Shown one piece after another: positions 1-12,229 of a stretch of 64,000 bases of DNA. How positions within the stretch are numbered: the stretch's first letter is position 1; the number at the start of each line of letters is the position of its first letter. The stretch comes from Papaver somniferum (lineage: Eukaryota > Streptophyta > Magnoliopsida > Ranunculales > Papaveraceae): contig NC_039363.1 in assembly GCF_003573695.1 (NCBI RefSeq), positions 149,824,826-149,888,825 of the forward strand. The letters run 5' to 3'. Made by a program: the position numbers and the translations under genes. The notes under the pieces were generated by a model. The model made no database searches. It saw only the letters and a list, made by a program, of their open reading frames with translations, and had not been told where the DNA came from.

Positions 1-791
1 ATCACTAAGCATTCGTCACTCATTCTCAATTCAATAAAACCTAGACTCATTGTCTAAACAGTCAACAACTGACTAATTAAATACATGTCTGTCATGCAGA
101 CTCCACGATTCATGAGACATCAATCACGTCACATGGGGGGATATCAATTAGGGTTTTAGTCTGGCGGCCTACGGCACGTGGATTCATCCACGATGAGAAA
201 TGTGAGTAAGTCGTGCAAACGGTTGAAGGAGTTAGCAAAATAGTGGGTGGACGGTTAACCAAGTCTCCGCACGACCTGGAAATCTGGTTTCACCACGATT
301 TCCCACTTCGCCACTCTTTCACTCAAGAAACCGTCACACTTACAGGTATCAAGGTGTTTATTATTCTGACAATATAAATAAGTCTCTGAATCCATGATTG
401 AAGGACATCAACATTCGTATACACATAATTTCTCGAGCAATGACTCTCAAGAATTTATCAATCTACCAGAACTTATTCGAATTCATCAGTTCACAGAAAA
501 CTTGCAGAAACCTTCAACACACCCACAATCCTTGATTATCATTGATCCCACACAATTCTCAGCTTCTCTCCTACAGATCAACCCATTTCACTCTTTGCGA
601 CCGAATTGACTCTAGAACGGCCATTGACTTGGTTTAGGCCGGAGTCCCACAGATTAATCTCTCAAATCTAAGCACTCCCTTTACAATGCATCTGTGTGAG
701 GTTGAACAGTTTGCTCGGTTGAGGAGTCTCGACAACACGCTCGAATCTTCAATTCCCTGAAAAAGCAGCAAATCGTTTTTCCCCATCTACA
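1..791 (+). mobile_element. 3' part of a Tat-like Gypsy LTR (family D)
   Basis: This stretch matches the last ~940 bases of the family D LTR at 39540-40477. It shares the CACATGGGG segment, the GTGACCGAATTGAC segment and the terminal CATCTACA. It ends at 791 and is followed by ATTGG, the first bases of that family's primer-binding site. After that it switches abruptly to family B LTR sequence. The 5' part lies outside the window. An open frame at 394-609 has no recognisable domain and is probably chance. Confidence 0.75.
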
Positions 792-796
792 ATTGG

Positions 797-2820
797 TATG
801 ACTTTTATTAGTGAAACACATGTGCAACACGTTTTTAGGAAAAGGGGAACCGATCCTATGGACACGTGCAACACGTTTTTAGGCAAAGGGGAACCGATCC
901 TATGTACATGTCAAACACATATAAGTTAGATACCATATATATGTGGGGAACCGATCCTAGTACCTAGTCAATCGAATTTTGGAAAGATAGTGTGACTATG
1001 CACAGTACTCACTTGGAGGTATAACCGAAACTTGTTTTGGTAGAACCGTTAAACTCATGATTTGTGATTGAGCGTTCTTGATAAATCACATAATTCTTGA
1101 AAGTCATATGAACAAATTCTAAACTTTTTTGGAAGTGTGGCAAATCGATTTCAAGGTTGTAAGTATGAAAGAAGACTTACAAAGTAAGGATCTCGGCATA
1201 CTATGAACACGTACAATAATGTTTATCTTTTATTGTTCAAAGTTATTCCTTAATAGATACAAGAAGAAAATCCCAGGATCGAAATATAAATAAGTTAAGA
1301 ATCTTTTAATTAAGATTTTTAATTTTATTTTAGGAAAATGAGAATTAGTACTAGTTGAGATTTTCCAAATAGATTTTCGATCATTATTTTGAACAGAGCA
1401 TTTCCAGGAATTATGGAAACCGAATTTGGAATATGTTGACTATCTTTGAGAATATTTTCGGTTTTGGAAATTCCTTGGTGTCCAAACTTCCTTGTCTGTA
1501 AATACTCGAAGTTTGCATTTCTAGCAAACTAATCCTTCGTGACAGCAAACTTCCTCGGTTGTGTTGTTACTGGTGTATCCGCCTATTCGGAGAGGAGAGT
1601 AACCTAATTAGGCGAAATCTCTTACTGCCGCTCAGTTTAAAGTCTTCTTTGGGATTGAGAAGCTCTACGAGTACCGTTGGTGGGAAACTAGATAATTGCG
1701 GTTTATCTTGTGCTTTCGATTGATTTGATTGACTAATGGTTGTTGAACTTTGATTGCACCTAGTTTGTTTATGCTTGATAATCTTCTCTTCTGATATAAG
1801 ATTCACTCAAACTAGATCGAAGTTTCGACATGGATCTTTAAACTGTTGTTAGTACTAAATACGATCTTATGATAATCCATTGTTAACAGACTCTGTTATG
1901 TGCGTGATTGATCACAAGAGATTCAAGTTATTGTGTGTAAGTGTTTATTGAAGATATAAGAAGATTTGAAGGAAAAGAAGATATTGAAGATTTCTTATTT
2001 GGGGTTCATAACCTTTGGTGTGCACAATACTTGTTTCGGTATAAGAGGATCCAACTATAATCGGTTTATCCTTGTGGTAGATTGGATTGATTAGTTGTGT
2101 AGATCTTCATCAATACAATTCTTTGTGATTAAAAGTATTGATTGCAAAATCTTAATGATTACTTCGTTAGTTGAACATAAGATAGATCTAAGAACCTGAC
2201 GAAGGTTTTATGTTAAGATAAAAAGAAGAGCCTTTCCGACTCACATCACTTGGTTGAATAGAGTTGATACCAAACATATGTTGTTCCTTTACTGTTTGGA
2301 TACGAACCAAAGGAATTTCTCCAAGTACGTGACTTATTTATAAGGCATGGGAATAAAGACAGAACTAGGTGAACTATAGGTTTAGTTGCTTGGTCTCAAC
2401 TATACGAAGTTCGTTTAATTTTGTGTAGCGGATTAATCCCGAGAGTATTCAATTCTGGCCAAGGTCTCGGGGTTTTTCTGCATTTGCAGTTTCCTCGTTA
2501 ACAAAATCTTGCTGTGCCATTTACTTTATATTTCCACATTATAATTGTTTTATTATAATTAAAGTAAATTACACAAACGTTAATTCTTATTTACTTGATA
2601 AGCAATCATATTGTGTTTGGTTAAGTCCGAACCTTTTTATCAAGTAAACATACTTCATTGTTTTATTGTCTCGATCTCGTATCCATAGACAATCACACAA
2701 AGTGTGAACCGATTAGTTGTATTGTCTCGACTCAGTCTATAGACAATCACTTTCGGAGAAAGGACTTATAGGTAGGAAATTTTTTAGCTTCAGGTATATT
2801 TGGGTACCCTCGCCTTTTCA
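797..2820 (+). mobile_element. Family B Copia-type LTR, 5'-truncated
   Basis: It is collinear with the family B LTRs at 11617-19202 (plus) and 13156-17959 (minus) but lacks roughly the first 0.8 kb. It carries the GAACCGATCCTA-type repeats, the segment around 1580 with GGAGAGGAGAGTAACC, and the terminal GGGTACCCTCGCCTTTTCA ending at 2820. No primer-binding site follows. Another B LTR fragment abuts directly. No protein coding is seen. The short minus-strand frame at 1567-1806 lies inside the LTR and is not supported. Confidence 0.75.
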
Positions 2821-3200
2821 CTAAGTGAACTAGGTTTAGTTGCTTGGTCTCAACTATACGAAGTTTTGGTTTAGATTTTGTATAGCGGCTTAATTCTGAG
2901 AGTATTCAATTCTGGACTAGGTCCCGTGGTTTTTCTGCATTTGCGGTTTCCTCATTAACAAAACCTTGCTGTGTAATTTACTTTTCTTTTCCGCAATTAT
3001 AATTGTTGTTATTATAATTTAAAGTGAATTACACAAACGTTAACTCCGTATTACTTGATAGTGATGTTATAGAGTTTAGTTAGTCCGAACCTATTATCAA
3101 GTAATCACACTTTGGTTGTTGTATTGTCTCGACTTTGTCCATAGACAATCACTTTCGGTTAGAATACAGAGTCCGAACCTATTATCAGTTTTCTATACGT
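2821..3200 (+). mobile_element. Second family B LTR fragment
   Basis: It repeats the 3' portion of the preceding LTR (about 2372-2700), including TTGCTTGGTCTCAACTATAC and the TATTGTCTCGA...CATAGACAATCAC blocks. This makes a head-to-tail LTR-on-LTR junction at 2820/2821. The right edge, near 3200, runs into antisense family A internal sequence. A later block with the same TCCGAACC and TTATCA signature repeats at about 3168-3186, which suggests further rearrangement. Confidence 0.6.
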
Positions 3201-3330
3201 CCTCTTTGTGTGATTATCTAGGGAACAATTTAGGGAGATACACGAACAAGTCAACAGAAAATCTTTTCCCATCCCTCTTGGAGATTATTGTTCTCGTCCA
3301 GAGGAAAATAGACAAGAACAATCTCAAAAC

Positions 3331-4319
3331 TTATAATGAGTAATTTCTCCCACCTAAAAAAGGATCGGGAGGTTTTACAAGAGAGGAAGATGATTTTGTT
3401 AAAACTTGTTTCAGATTCCTCTTTGTGGAGTGAGAATCCGAAGAGGATATTTTACTTCCCTTTAATTTTCTGAACGGACAGTTCATCGATTTTTGTATAC
3501 TATGAATGGTTCTGGAAATCTCTGTAGAAAAGGACATAGATTTCTTATGAGATTTCTTTTTCTTCTTATGAAAATGTGATATAGAAAAATTATTTTTAAG
3601 AACCTTTGTGCATTCTGTTTCTAAGTAATCCTGATTTTTATTCAAGGTATACTCACGATATACTGTGAAGTTAACCATGTCTTTCTCATCATGAGACAAA
3701 TTAGAACATGACAAAATCACAGGAGTAACATGCTGATTTGATATGCTAATAACACCACCTTTGCGAGAAGTCGCATTTTCTTGTCTTAATTTTTTCAGTT
3801 GACATTCCAGATTTTCAATCCTTTTAATCCAAACTTCCTTTTCCAGTTGAAATTTTCTCTTAATCAAGTAGAGATGTTCGGTCAAGAGATTAAATTTTTC
3901 TTCTGGAGAAGCTTAATTGTTTATCATGGAATAATCAGAGATGTCGGAAGAACAAGGGTGATTATCAGCAAAATAAGTGAGAGAACTTTCATAGAATTCT
4001 TCCTCCGGGCAGTAATCAAGAGTTAACATCCATGCTTTGGTTATCCACTCTTTTCCTTATCAGGAACACCAGAAATGTGATGATCACATTTGTAGCACAT
4101 GGAAAAAAATTCATTTTCATAGTTTTTGTGAACTTTCTTATCCATTACATTGATTGAGGAGGATTTCTTGCGAGACCTTGTTTTTCTTCTCCTAAGAGTT
4201 TTCTTTAACTGTTGTACACACGATGAAATAGTAGAACTAATGCAATTATCATCCTTTAGATCAATCAATTTTGAACACAGAGAACTTACATCAGAAGAAG
4301 TAACGGAATTGGTACTCAT
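3331..4319 (-). pseudogene. Family A internal region, 3' part of gag-like remnant
   Basis: Two antisense frames are visible: 4041-4319 (92 aa) and 3331-3885 (184 aa). They are rich in Lys and Ser. The upstream one has a Lys/Arg run (residues ~40-52) and then CYKC, which looks like the start of a retroviral-type zinc knuckle whose remaining His and Cys are out of register. The downstream frame starts with a possible short coiled coil (EKEVWIKRIENLECQLKKL). They lie directly downstream of the UBN2-type gag in the same orientation, so they are probably its continuation broken by frameshifts. No protease, integrase or reverse transcriptase follows. The left edge runs into a B LTR. Confidence 0.5.
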
Positions 4320-4344
4320 TCGAAGTTTTCCTCTTTTACTAAGT

Positions 4345-4896
4345 TCAAGATAAAAAAATCTTTATTTTTCCTACCAGAGAGTTTCTGGATAGAGTATCAA
4401 GGTTATTTCCTTCAACGATGGCATGTTTCTTAGAATCGTATCTGGTTGGCAACGATCTGAGAATTTTCATCACAATGTCCTTTTCAGGAATAGTCTTACC
4501 CAATGCAAAAGATGCATTAACAATTTCAGACACTTTGTGATTAAACTAATCAAATGAATCTTCATCAGACATACGAAGGTTTTCCCAATCAGAATTTAGG
4601 TTTTGAAGCCTAAATTCCTTTTCGCAGGTATTCCCTTCAAATAAAACTTCTAAGATATCCCACACATCTTTAGACGTAGTGCACATAGACACTTGGTGTT
4701 GAAGATCTGGGGTAATGGAATGTATGATAGGATTTAAACCGTCAGAATTTTGCTTTGCAGCGAGAATCACATTAGGTTCATATCTACCAATATATTTTGC
4801 AATGGAGACACCGTATACTGTAACCATTGGAGGATTGTATCCATTAACAACATAGACCCATGATTGTAAATCACGTGCTTGAAGAAAAGCACGCAT
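4345..4896 (-). pseudogene. Copia-type gag (UBN2/DUF4219-like), broken
   Basis: The 4546-4896 frame contains MRAFLQARDLQSWVYV and later KDVWDILEVLFEG and FRLQNL. These are typical of the gag domain of plant Ty1/Copia elements (UBN2 family). The next frame, 4345-4533, continues the domain with IVMKILRSLPTRYD, the usual end of UBN2. A stop near 4540 separates the two. The family normally forms the capsid-like protein. This copy is interrupted and followed by no pol. Its place just inside the primer-binding site and LTR at 5024-7497 fixes it as gag of the antisense family A element. Confidence 0.8.
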
Positions 4897-5023
4897 GGGA
4901 ATTTTCCATCACAAGTAATTTGAGCCATAGAAGACTGATGGTACGTTTACTGAGATAGCACGTCTGTCCATAGAGACAGATCGCTACAAACACGGAGTTA
5001 TGAGGTCTTAAGCGTGTTTGCCA

Positions 5024-5035
5024 GCTCTGATACCA
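5024..5035 (-). promoter_or_regulatory. Primer-binding site (initiator Met tRNA)
   Basis: On the minus strand it reads TGGTATCAGAGC, complementary to the 3' end of plant initiator methionine tRNA. This is the standard Copia minus-strand primer. It starts two bases inside the LTR edge at 5038. Confidence 0.85.
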
Positions 5036-5037
5036 AT

Positions 5038-7497
5038 TGAAAAAGCGGGGGTCTAACAACCACACCCAATATTTCGCTTAGCAATCTGTATGGAAAAACT
5101 ATCATATACTTTTAAGAGAATCAACTAGACAGTCAGACTCAATCTTAAGAGAAGTATATCAAAGAGTTATATTTCTATTTCTCAATTAAATCTGCAATCA
5201 AACAAATAGGAATTTGCGAGCCCGATTGAATATAAGAAATAACTCAGACGGTATCAAAAACCAATATCCAAGTGTCAATCAATTTAATCAGCAACCAAAG
5301 GTAGGATTCACAATTGATTGAACTTACGCACAACCTGTGATATTTCAATTATATAACAAATATAATGCGGAAAATAAATAACATAGACACCAGAAGTTTT
5401 GTTAACGAGGAAACCGCAAATGCAGAAAAACCCCGGGACCTAGTCCAGATTTGAACACCACACTGTATTAAGCCGTTACAGACACTAGCCTACTTCAAGA
5501 TAACTTCGGACTGGAATGTAATTGAGCCCTAAATAATCTCACACTGATCAAGGTACAGTTGTGCTCCTTACGTCTCTGAATCCCAGCAGGGCTCTACGCA
5601 CTTGATTCCCATAGCTGATCTCACCCACAACTAAGAGTTGATACGACCAGACTTGATAAACCAAACTGTCTCACACAGAAAAGTGTATTGAATAGATAAA
5701 TATGTCTCCCACGGATAAACCTATGAGTTTTGTTCCGTCTTTTGATAAATCAAGGTGAACAGAAACCAATTGATATACCGGACTTATATTCTCGAAGGAC
5801 AGCCTAAAAATATCAATCACCTCACAATAATCTTAATCGTATGGTAGCGAAACAAGATATTGTAGAATCACAAACGATGAGACGAAGATGTTTGTGACTA
5901 CTTTTTATCTTTCCTATCAGAGATTAAATCTCGAGTAAATCTTAGAGAAAATAGTACTCAATCATGATAGAAAACAGCAAGATCAGAACATGCAACTACA
6001 AAGAAAATAGTTTGGTCTGGCTTCACAATCCCAATGAAGTCTTCAAGTCTTTAACCTACAGGGTTTTGGAAAAACCTAAGGTTAAAGGAGAATCGACTCT
6101 AGTCGCAATTACTATCACACAGGAGGTGTGGGGATTAGGTTTCCCAGTTGCTAGAGTTCTCCCTTATATATTCTTCAATTGCGGGTTTGCAATCAATGTT
6201 ACCTTGGTAACAAAGCATTCAATATTCACCGTTAGATGAAAATCTGATTAGACTCAAGCTAATATATTTCAACCGTTAGATCGAACTTAGCTTGTTACAC
6301 ACAAATGAAAAGTGACTTCATTTAGATATGAGTAACCACACCTAAACGTGTACAACTTTGTTGTCTTAACAACAACTAACCGAAGTTAGCCATATGAACA
6401 ATTTTATATCAACCATATTAATCTTAACAATAACTAGTTTAAATTACTCAAATGAAACTAGTTTTAGAGTTGTTCAATTGGTTAGATTCTCATAAAAGTA
6501 TACAAGACACAATTGAAGCAAAATCGATTTTGATTCACTCGAATAAAGTCATGAACATTATAACCACGGATTGCAAAAGATTACATTCCTTAATATATAA
6601 TATGTATTAGTTCATGAACAAACCGATTTTAGAACCTAACCCACTCAAGTATGCAAACGGGTACGCATACCTTAGTTGCCGGACTAAGTTTGGGTTCGCC
6701 AGTACGCGAACTGATACGCATACCACAAACTCAGTAAAGTCCCGGAACTTGAACCTCACGCCAGTACGTGTACCGGTATGCGGTACCGAGTTCCCCGACC
6801 TTGACTAAACCAAACACTACGCTTACGGGTATGCATACCATGGTTCCCGGACTTGGATTACACATATGAAAGTACGCATACTGTGCTTATATGCAATTGT
6901 TCTAAACTCTCATTTCAACCATTGAAACATTCTCGGAAGACGACAATAGCTGTCTCACACAAACTATTAGCTTCAAAGCAATTTTCAAGTGATTTAATGA
7001 TCAATATGAAACATTCCGAGTCTACATCAAATGACTGTCTCACACAAATCATGTAAGATGTTACTAGGTGATTTTCACATGATCATATTTTGACTTTCAT
7101 CAAGAATATAAGATGAACTTGGTTAAAGCGAAAGCTTACCAACATATATTTTGAAAAATATGTAAGCGAGTTAAACTCAGCTCAAAATATCAAATGTATA
7201 TAATCGAAGTCTATATGAATTTTGTCTCAAATAGGAGATAGAGTAGATAGACTTTTGAGCGATAGATGAGTTCAAGTTTCCACATAAATTTTGTTGATGA
7301 AGTTCCAAAAGCTCCCCTCAGTAGTTCTTCGTCTTCAATCGATGAACGTCGTGAAGTTTAATACTCAACTACACTTTATATCTTAATCCGAGACTTAGCT
7401 ATAAGTAGACTAGAAATCAAGACTTATATTTTTGGAAACTAAACTTGACAACAAGCTTGAGATAGCAACGCTTGCAAGTTCGACCAAGCAGTGCTCT
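5038..7497 (-). mobile_element. Family A LTR (5' LTR of antisense element)
   Basis: The reverse complement is collinear with the complete family A LTR at 26597-29091. It includes the tract with alternating GTATGCGTACC-like blocks (6650-6890 here) and the final GGGTGTGGTTGTTAGAC. It ends in CA at 5038, next to the primer site. The other end stops at AGAGCACTGC, four bases short of the expected TGTT, where it meets family B LTR sequence. The pairing with gag to the left shows a truncated antisense element. Frames at 5964-6239, 6614-6808 and 6853-7056 fall in the LTR and are not genes. Confidence 0.85.
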
Positions 7498-7778
7498 CCG
7501 TAATAATTGATATTGATCCTATAGAGTTTCGGTTATTACCAAACCTATTATCAAGTACACACTTTGTTGTTGTATTGTCTCGATCTTGTATCCATAGTCA
7601 ATCACACAAGTGATCTTTTTATTGTATTGTCTCGATCTCGTATCCATAGACGATCACACGAAGTGTGAACCGAATTGGTGTATTATCTCGACTCTGTATA
7701 TAGACGATCACATTCGGAAGAGGACTTATAGGTTGATATAAAAAGATTGTGGTGTACTTGGGTACCCTCATCTTTTTA
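7498..7778 (+). mobile_element. 3' end of a family B LTR (5' LTR of the B element)
   Basis: It matches the last ~280 bases of the B LTR, with the repeated TATTGTCTCGATC...CATAGACAATCAC blocks and GGGTACCCTCATC. It ends at 7778 in TTTTTA, where other copies have TTTTCA. It is followed by an initiator-Met primer site, so it is the proximal remnant of the 5' LTR of the element whose 3' LTR begins at 11617. Confidence 0.8.
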
Positions 7779-7780
7779 AT

Positions 7781-7792
7781 TGGTATCAGAGC
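7781..7792 (+). promoter_or_regulatory. Primer-binding site (initiator Met tRNA)
   Basis: TGGTATCAGAGC lies two bases after the B LTR end. It matches the Copia-type primer site also seen at 29094-29105 and, antisense, at 5024-5035. Confidence 0.85.
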
Positions 7793-7857
7793 ATGCAAAC
7801 ATGAAAAGATCTAACAATCTGTGTTTGGTGCGATCTAGCATATAAGATTTGAATCTA

Positions 7858-7992
7858 ATGGCTGATTCAGTTAACGTAGTAGCACGATTTGACAACTTGA
7901 AAGACTCGTGGTGGAAGACAGGAATTAAGTATATAATACTCATGTTCCTAAAAATTTTAGGAATATGGATTATGTCTATGTATGTTTGTTGA
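7858..7992 (+). pseudogene. N-terminal stub of Copia-like gag in the B element
   Basis: A 44-codon frame starts MADSVNVVARFDNL and continues DSWWKTGIKY, resembling the start of Copia gag proteins (short leader, then a W-containing motif). It stops at a TGA at 7990. The following ~470 bases carry degraded frames with no clear domain. Its position 65 bases after the primer site fits gag. Confidence 0.5.
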
Positions 7993-8464
7993 CTTACATA
8001 ATCCCTTGGCTATCATAGAGTTGTATCCCATGGTAAATATTACTAACATGTTTAGTAACACTGATACAATTTTCTATGTGACATGTTTTATCTTGAAAAT
8101 GCATAAAATTCCACTTGAGATTTTTCAAAATATGAACCATGACTACTTTATTCTTGAAAAATCTGGGATCTTAAATATATTTGGGATTTGCTACCCAAAT
8201 ATATATGTGTACATTTTCAGATCTAAGACTGTCAATGTATAGCTTATTAGGCTGTGATTTTGGAATCTTTGTGACTATGCAAAGGATGATTTTTCAGTTA
8301 ATAATTTTATTAACAAAGGATTTCTTCATACGCCCCACAACTGTTTTAATGAAGCAAGTGATCTTTAAAAATATTCGTACATGATTATAGAATTAGTCCA
8401 TTATAAAGATCTGATCCAAGAAAAATCGGTTTTCCAAAAGTAAAATCTAGTTGCGAAATAGGAT

Positions 8465-9826
8465 TTGTTTCCCCACAAACAATGGTTTCAGATTTTGGAA
8501 GGATTTCCTAAAACTAGTTATTTTCGAAAATTAATATGTTTTCCAAAAGTAAAAGAAGATTATCTTGTGTTGTTTTTACAAACATCCTGGGAGAAATTGT
8601 TCGGAACCGAAACTAAGGTTCTTCATATATCTTTGATATCTGAAAATATGGTAAAAAGGAAATCAAGAGGAAAAACATCTGATACCAACATCTTGGAGTT
8701 GAATCCATATATTACTTCTGGTGAAATTGAAAAAAATCAAGTTTCCTCACTTGATCAAAGACAAACATGAACTTACAAACTTTGTGGATAGTACATGTTT
8801 TGATAAATATCAAGCTCTAAAAGGAATTAATTTCACTGCTGAAAAGAGATTTGACTCAAATGTTTCAGAAGGTAAATATGTGAAGTTTGTTCAAGACCGA
8901 AACTGGGGGAATTTGGTTGGGTTCGAAAAATACTCACCTGACATAGTAAGAATCTTCTATGCCAATATTCATAATATTGATCAGAAGAATCTTACTTTTA
9001 GCACTCTTGTTGGATATATTTTTCATCATGTCAATAGAGAGGCGATCTCAAACATCATCAAGTACAATGTGAAACGTAATCACATGATTACCGGAGTTAA
9101 AGTTGAACACAATACTATTTTAATCCGTCTTATTGGAAAAAATATTGACTGGAAAAATGGAAGGTTGCTAACCAAAGAGGTACCCTTTTATTTGAGGATT
9201 TTAGGCAAGCTTGCAATAACAACTCTTTTTCCTTACACAAGAGACTCATTACAATGGGACAAGAAATTTGCTGAGTTTATAAACTTTTTTCTTGAAGGTG
9301 ATATGAAAATCGATCTATGTGGATGATTTTAAATCAAATGATCAGGATCTCTGAACCCATCACCACCACAACATCTCAAAGATATCTTGGATTTCCTTGT
9401 TTCATCACCAACATTTGTGAAAACACAATGGGGAACAATTTTAGAGATGATAAATTCACCAAAACTGTCTCTCAAGGAGTTATCAAGCAAATGAGTATAA
9501 TTTAAAAATGGAAAAGAAAAGTTGCTTCAACTGCTCAAATCTATAGCAATGGATATCTTATATTTCATATCTTGCATCTTGGTAGACAATTAAGATGTAT
9601 TCAGAAACAACTAGCCTTCGTTGCTCGTAATGATCCAGAAAATCTTCAAGGGATCTTAAAGATTAATGCAGAGTTTTTAAGAGGCGATGAAGACCAAGAG
9701 TCAGAACTAGAAAATGATTGTGATGAGCAGTTAAAAAATAAGGAGTATCATATCTTCTTATTTAGAGAATATAAACATCAATGTATTGATTATTTCGATA
9801 TTTTGTATAAGGTATATTTTGAATAA
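8465..9826 (+). pseudogene. Putative plant transposon protein-like ORF, frameshifted
   Basis: Four overlapping or adjacent frames (8465-8770, 8721-9326, 9317-9505, 9572-9826) look like one protein broken by frameshifts. The 201-aa middle frame contains the pattern KYSPDIVRIFYANIHN followed by STLVGYIFH and RNHMITGV. This resembles the plant transposon protein domain found as an extra ORF in many plant LTR elements (sometimes compared to env-like ORFs). That match is from memory of the pattern, not from a search. The last frame is acidic (EDQESELENDCDE). The function of the family is unknown. No pol domain is found in the B element, so it is non-autonomous. Confidence 0.55.
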
Positions 9827-11616
9827 AACTATCAATATTATTATTTATGAATAAAATTATTATTTTATAATTTTTGTTTCATATGATCGTTTTCGATTAC
9901 ATGGCATGTCTATGAATGTCTATATTTTTGCTATGTGATTTTCGGTTTATGAGATGTCTGATTTACGTTTTTATTAACCTTAATATTCGAGCTCATATGA
10001 TGTAACCCTAATGATTTGTGTGGCTTTATGATTTAGCTGGATTAAGTTCTAGCCCATCTTGGTAGGCTTTATCAAAGGATCATAAGGTGTTCTGATTGAA
10101 ACTCCTATGTGAAAAGTCACAATATGTTGAATCAATTTATGTTTACATAAATTGTGTTTAGCATAACATATGTTTTTCGGGTTTTCAACTTTTGCTATTG
10201 GCACGCATTAGTTAAACCCGATTCAACCTTTCTCTGGTAAAGGTTGCTTTTGTTGTTGTTCTTTTGTTCTTGCAAGAGGATGACAACACAAGGGGGGATA
10301 GTTCTTATTTGAACTTGCGCTTAATGATATATCTTTCTGGGGAGATGTGGCTGCGGAAATTAAGGTAACGATTTTATTGTTAATTAATCATTTTTCCTGT
10401 TTAAGAAAAGCATGTTCATATTGCATATATTTTTCTTTTTATTAACAAAATTTCGGTACAATTGATATGTTTAATTATTATGAATGGATTGTTTATGTGA
10501 TTCAATTGTTTCCGGTTAAGAAAAACTGTGTCAATTTATTTGGCTTATGGTTTGATATCTTCTTTATTGTTGGGTATCAAGTGTTTTTTTTTGAACAAAA
10601 TTCGGTGCAATTGCGGTGCTGTAATGTATATATTTGTTTCAATTGCTTCCGGTTAAGGAAAATAATTTTGCAAGTCAATTTATTTTGGTTTGTATCTACT
10701 GTTTTTGACTTAACAAAATTAAGGGGTCATTTGTTTAGTCCAATTGGTTCCAGATAAGAAAAACTAAGTTAATTCTGATCTTAGTTATCCTTATAAATTG
10801 GAGGATTCGGTTATTCAAGTCTAATCGAATGCCTTGACAAGAAAAACTAGTTAACTAACCTAGTGTTTGTCTTGTTTAAAGGGAAAGGTCTAAGTTATTG
10901 TCTGAATAATTAGAGCCTGATGAGAAAATAGAGTTAATTCTGATCTTTATTTTGGTATAACTGAAACAAGCGATTGTATATAGGCAATGGTTCCAACAAG
11001 GAAATTACGTATCTTAGTCGATTTGTTGGACTATATAAAAAATTGCTTCGGGCAATTGTTTCCATGATAACATATTGAAACTAAATTACTTTTGTAGTAT
11101 TGGTTTTAATATGGTTATCTAAAATGGTATGTGAAACCTTCGTGCTTAACTCTTATAGGTTGTATACAAGTCTTATAGATCTGTAAGCTCCTCTCGATTT
11201 GTCATGTATTTGCTCGAACCTTTGTCATTTTGTGACAAAAAGAGGGAGAAATATATGGAGTAAACAAGTGATTTTTAATCCTAGGAAAGCAAAATTGTGC
11301 TTAAACGTTATATCGAAAGAAAGAGTAAAGCATTGACTAAGGGGGAGAAACACATATCACATTGTTGTGTAGTATTTCATACTACAAAAGGGGAATAACA
11401 AAGGTGTTCGTATTGAGTATTTACCTAGATTTCCTTTAGGGGGAGTAAAATATTTTGTTATTCAAATGCCAACAACGACATTTATTGATTGAATATATGA
11501 AGGTTATTGTGCTGTTGAAACTTGGAATCAAGCGTATGAAGAATGAGTTGTTTAGTAATTCGTTTAGCTCCATATGTAAATAGAGTTTTGTCACTAAAAT
11601 TAGCAAAGGGGGAGAT
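9827..11616 (+). other. Non-coding 3' internal region of the B element, with PPT
   Basis: No supportable protein is seen; the frame at 10467-10757 is AT-rich and domainless. Several purine runs of the type GGGGGAG occur (near 10290, 11340, 11440). The last, AAAGGGGGAGAT just before 11617, is the polypurine tract for plus-strand priming. The closing segment TTTTGTCACTAAAAT is shared with the end of the family A internal region at ~32565, so A and B share this 3' module. Confidence 0.65.
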
Positions 11617-12229
11617 TGTTAGAGAATAGCTCGGTTGAACTAACCAAGCGTTGGTATGTCAAGTTTAGTTGTCATATTTTAGTACCAAAACTCATCTAGA
11701 GTTGCTTGATTTAATACCAGAGTCAACTTCGTTTAGGTTAGACTAGAAAGTCTAGGAATGTTGAGACATACAAGTATTACTCCGAAGACCTGAAAAATGA
11801 GAAGAAATAACGACTACAACGACGACATCATCCTTCCACTTGAGGTTAGTAATATTGCCTTGAAATGGTTTCATTTCTAACGTATCTTTCAAATCGTGCT
11901 ATATTGAAAACATAACATGCGAAGATGTATATATTGTATATAATACTCTAGTAGATAGACATGATCATAATAGTATGGTCATAGTATTAAGGAATTATAT
12001 TACGAAGTATAACGCTTATATTTTGAACTCGTAGATATGACATCGACATAATATCTTGTATATAGTTTTTATGATTATGTGTATGGGTTAATGGTGAAGA
12101 TTTCATCCTAGGAAACAATGTTCAACATTTGTTTAAAGGAAGTATGTTCATGAATTTGTTTCATGAATCGAAAGTGAAATCCATAGGTTTATTGGTCCGG
12201 CTATTAATTGCATATTCTTTGGATGACCA

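Noticed and set aside
10467..10757. 96-aa frame with many Cys and aromatic residues
   Set aside because: AT-rich non-coding part of the B element; composition explains the residues and no domain fits.
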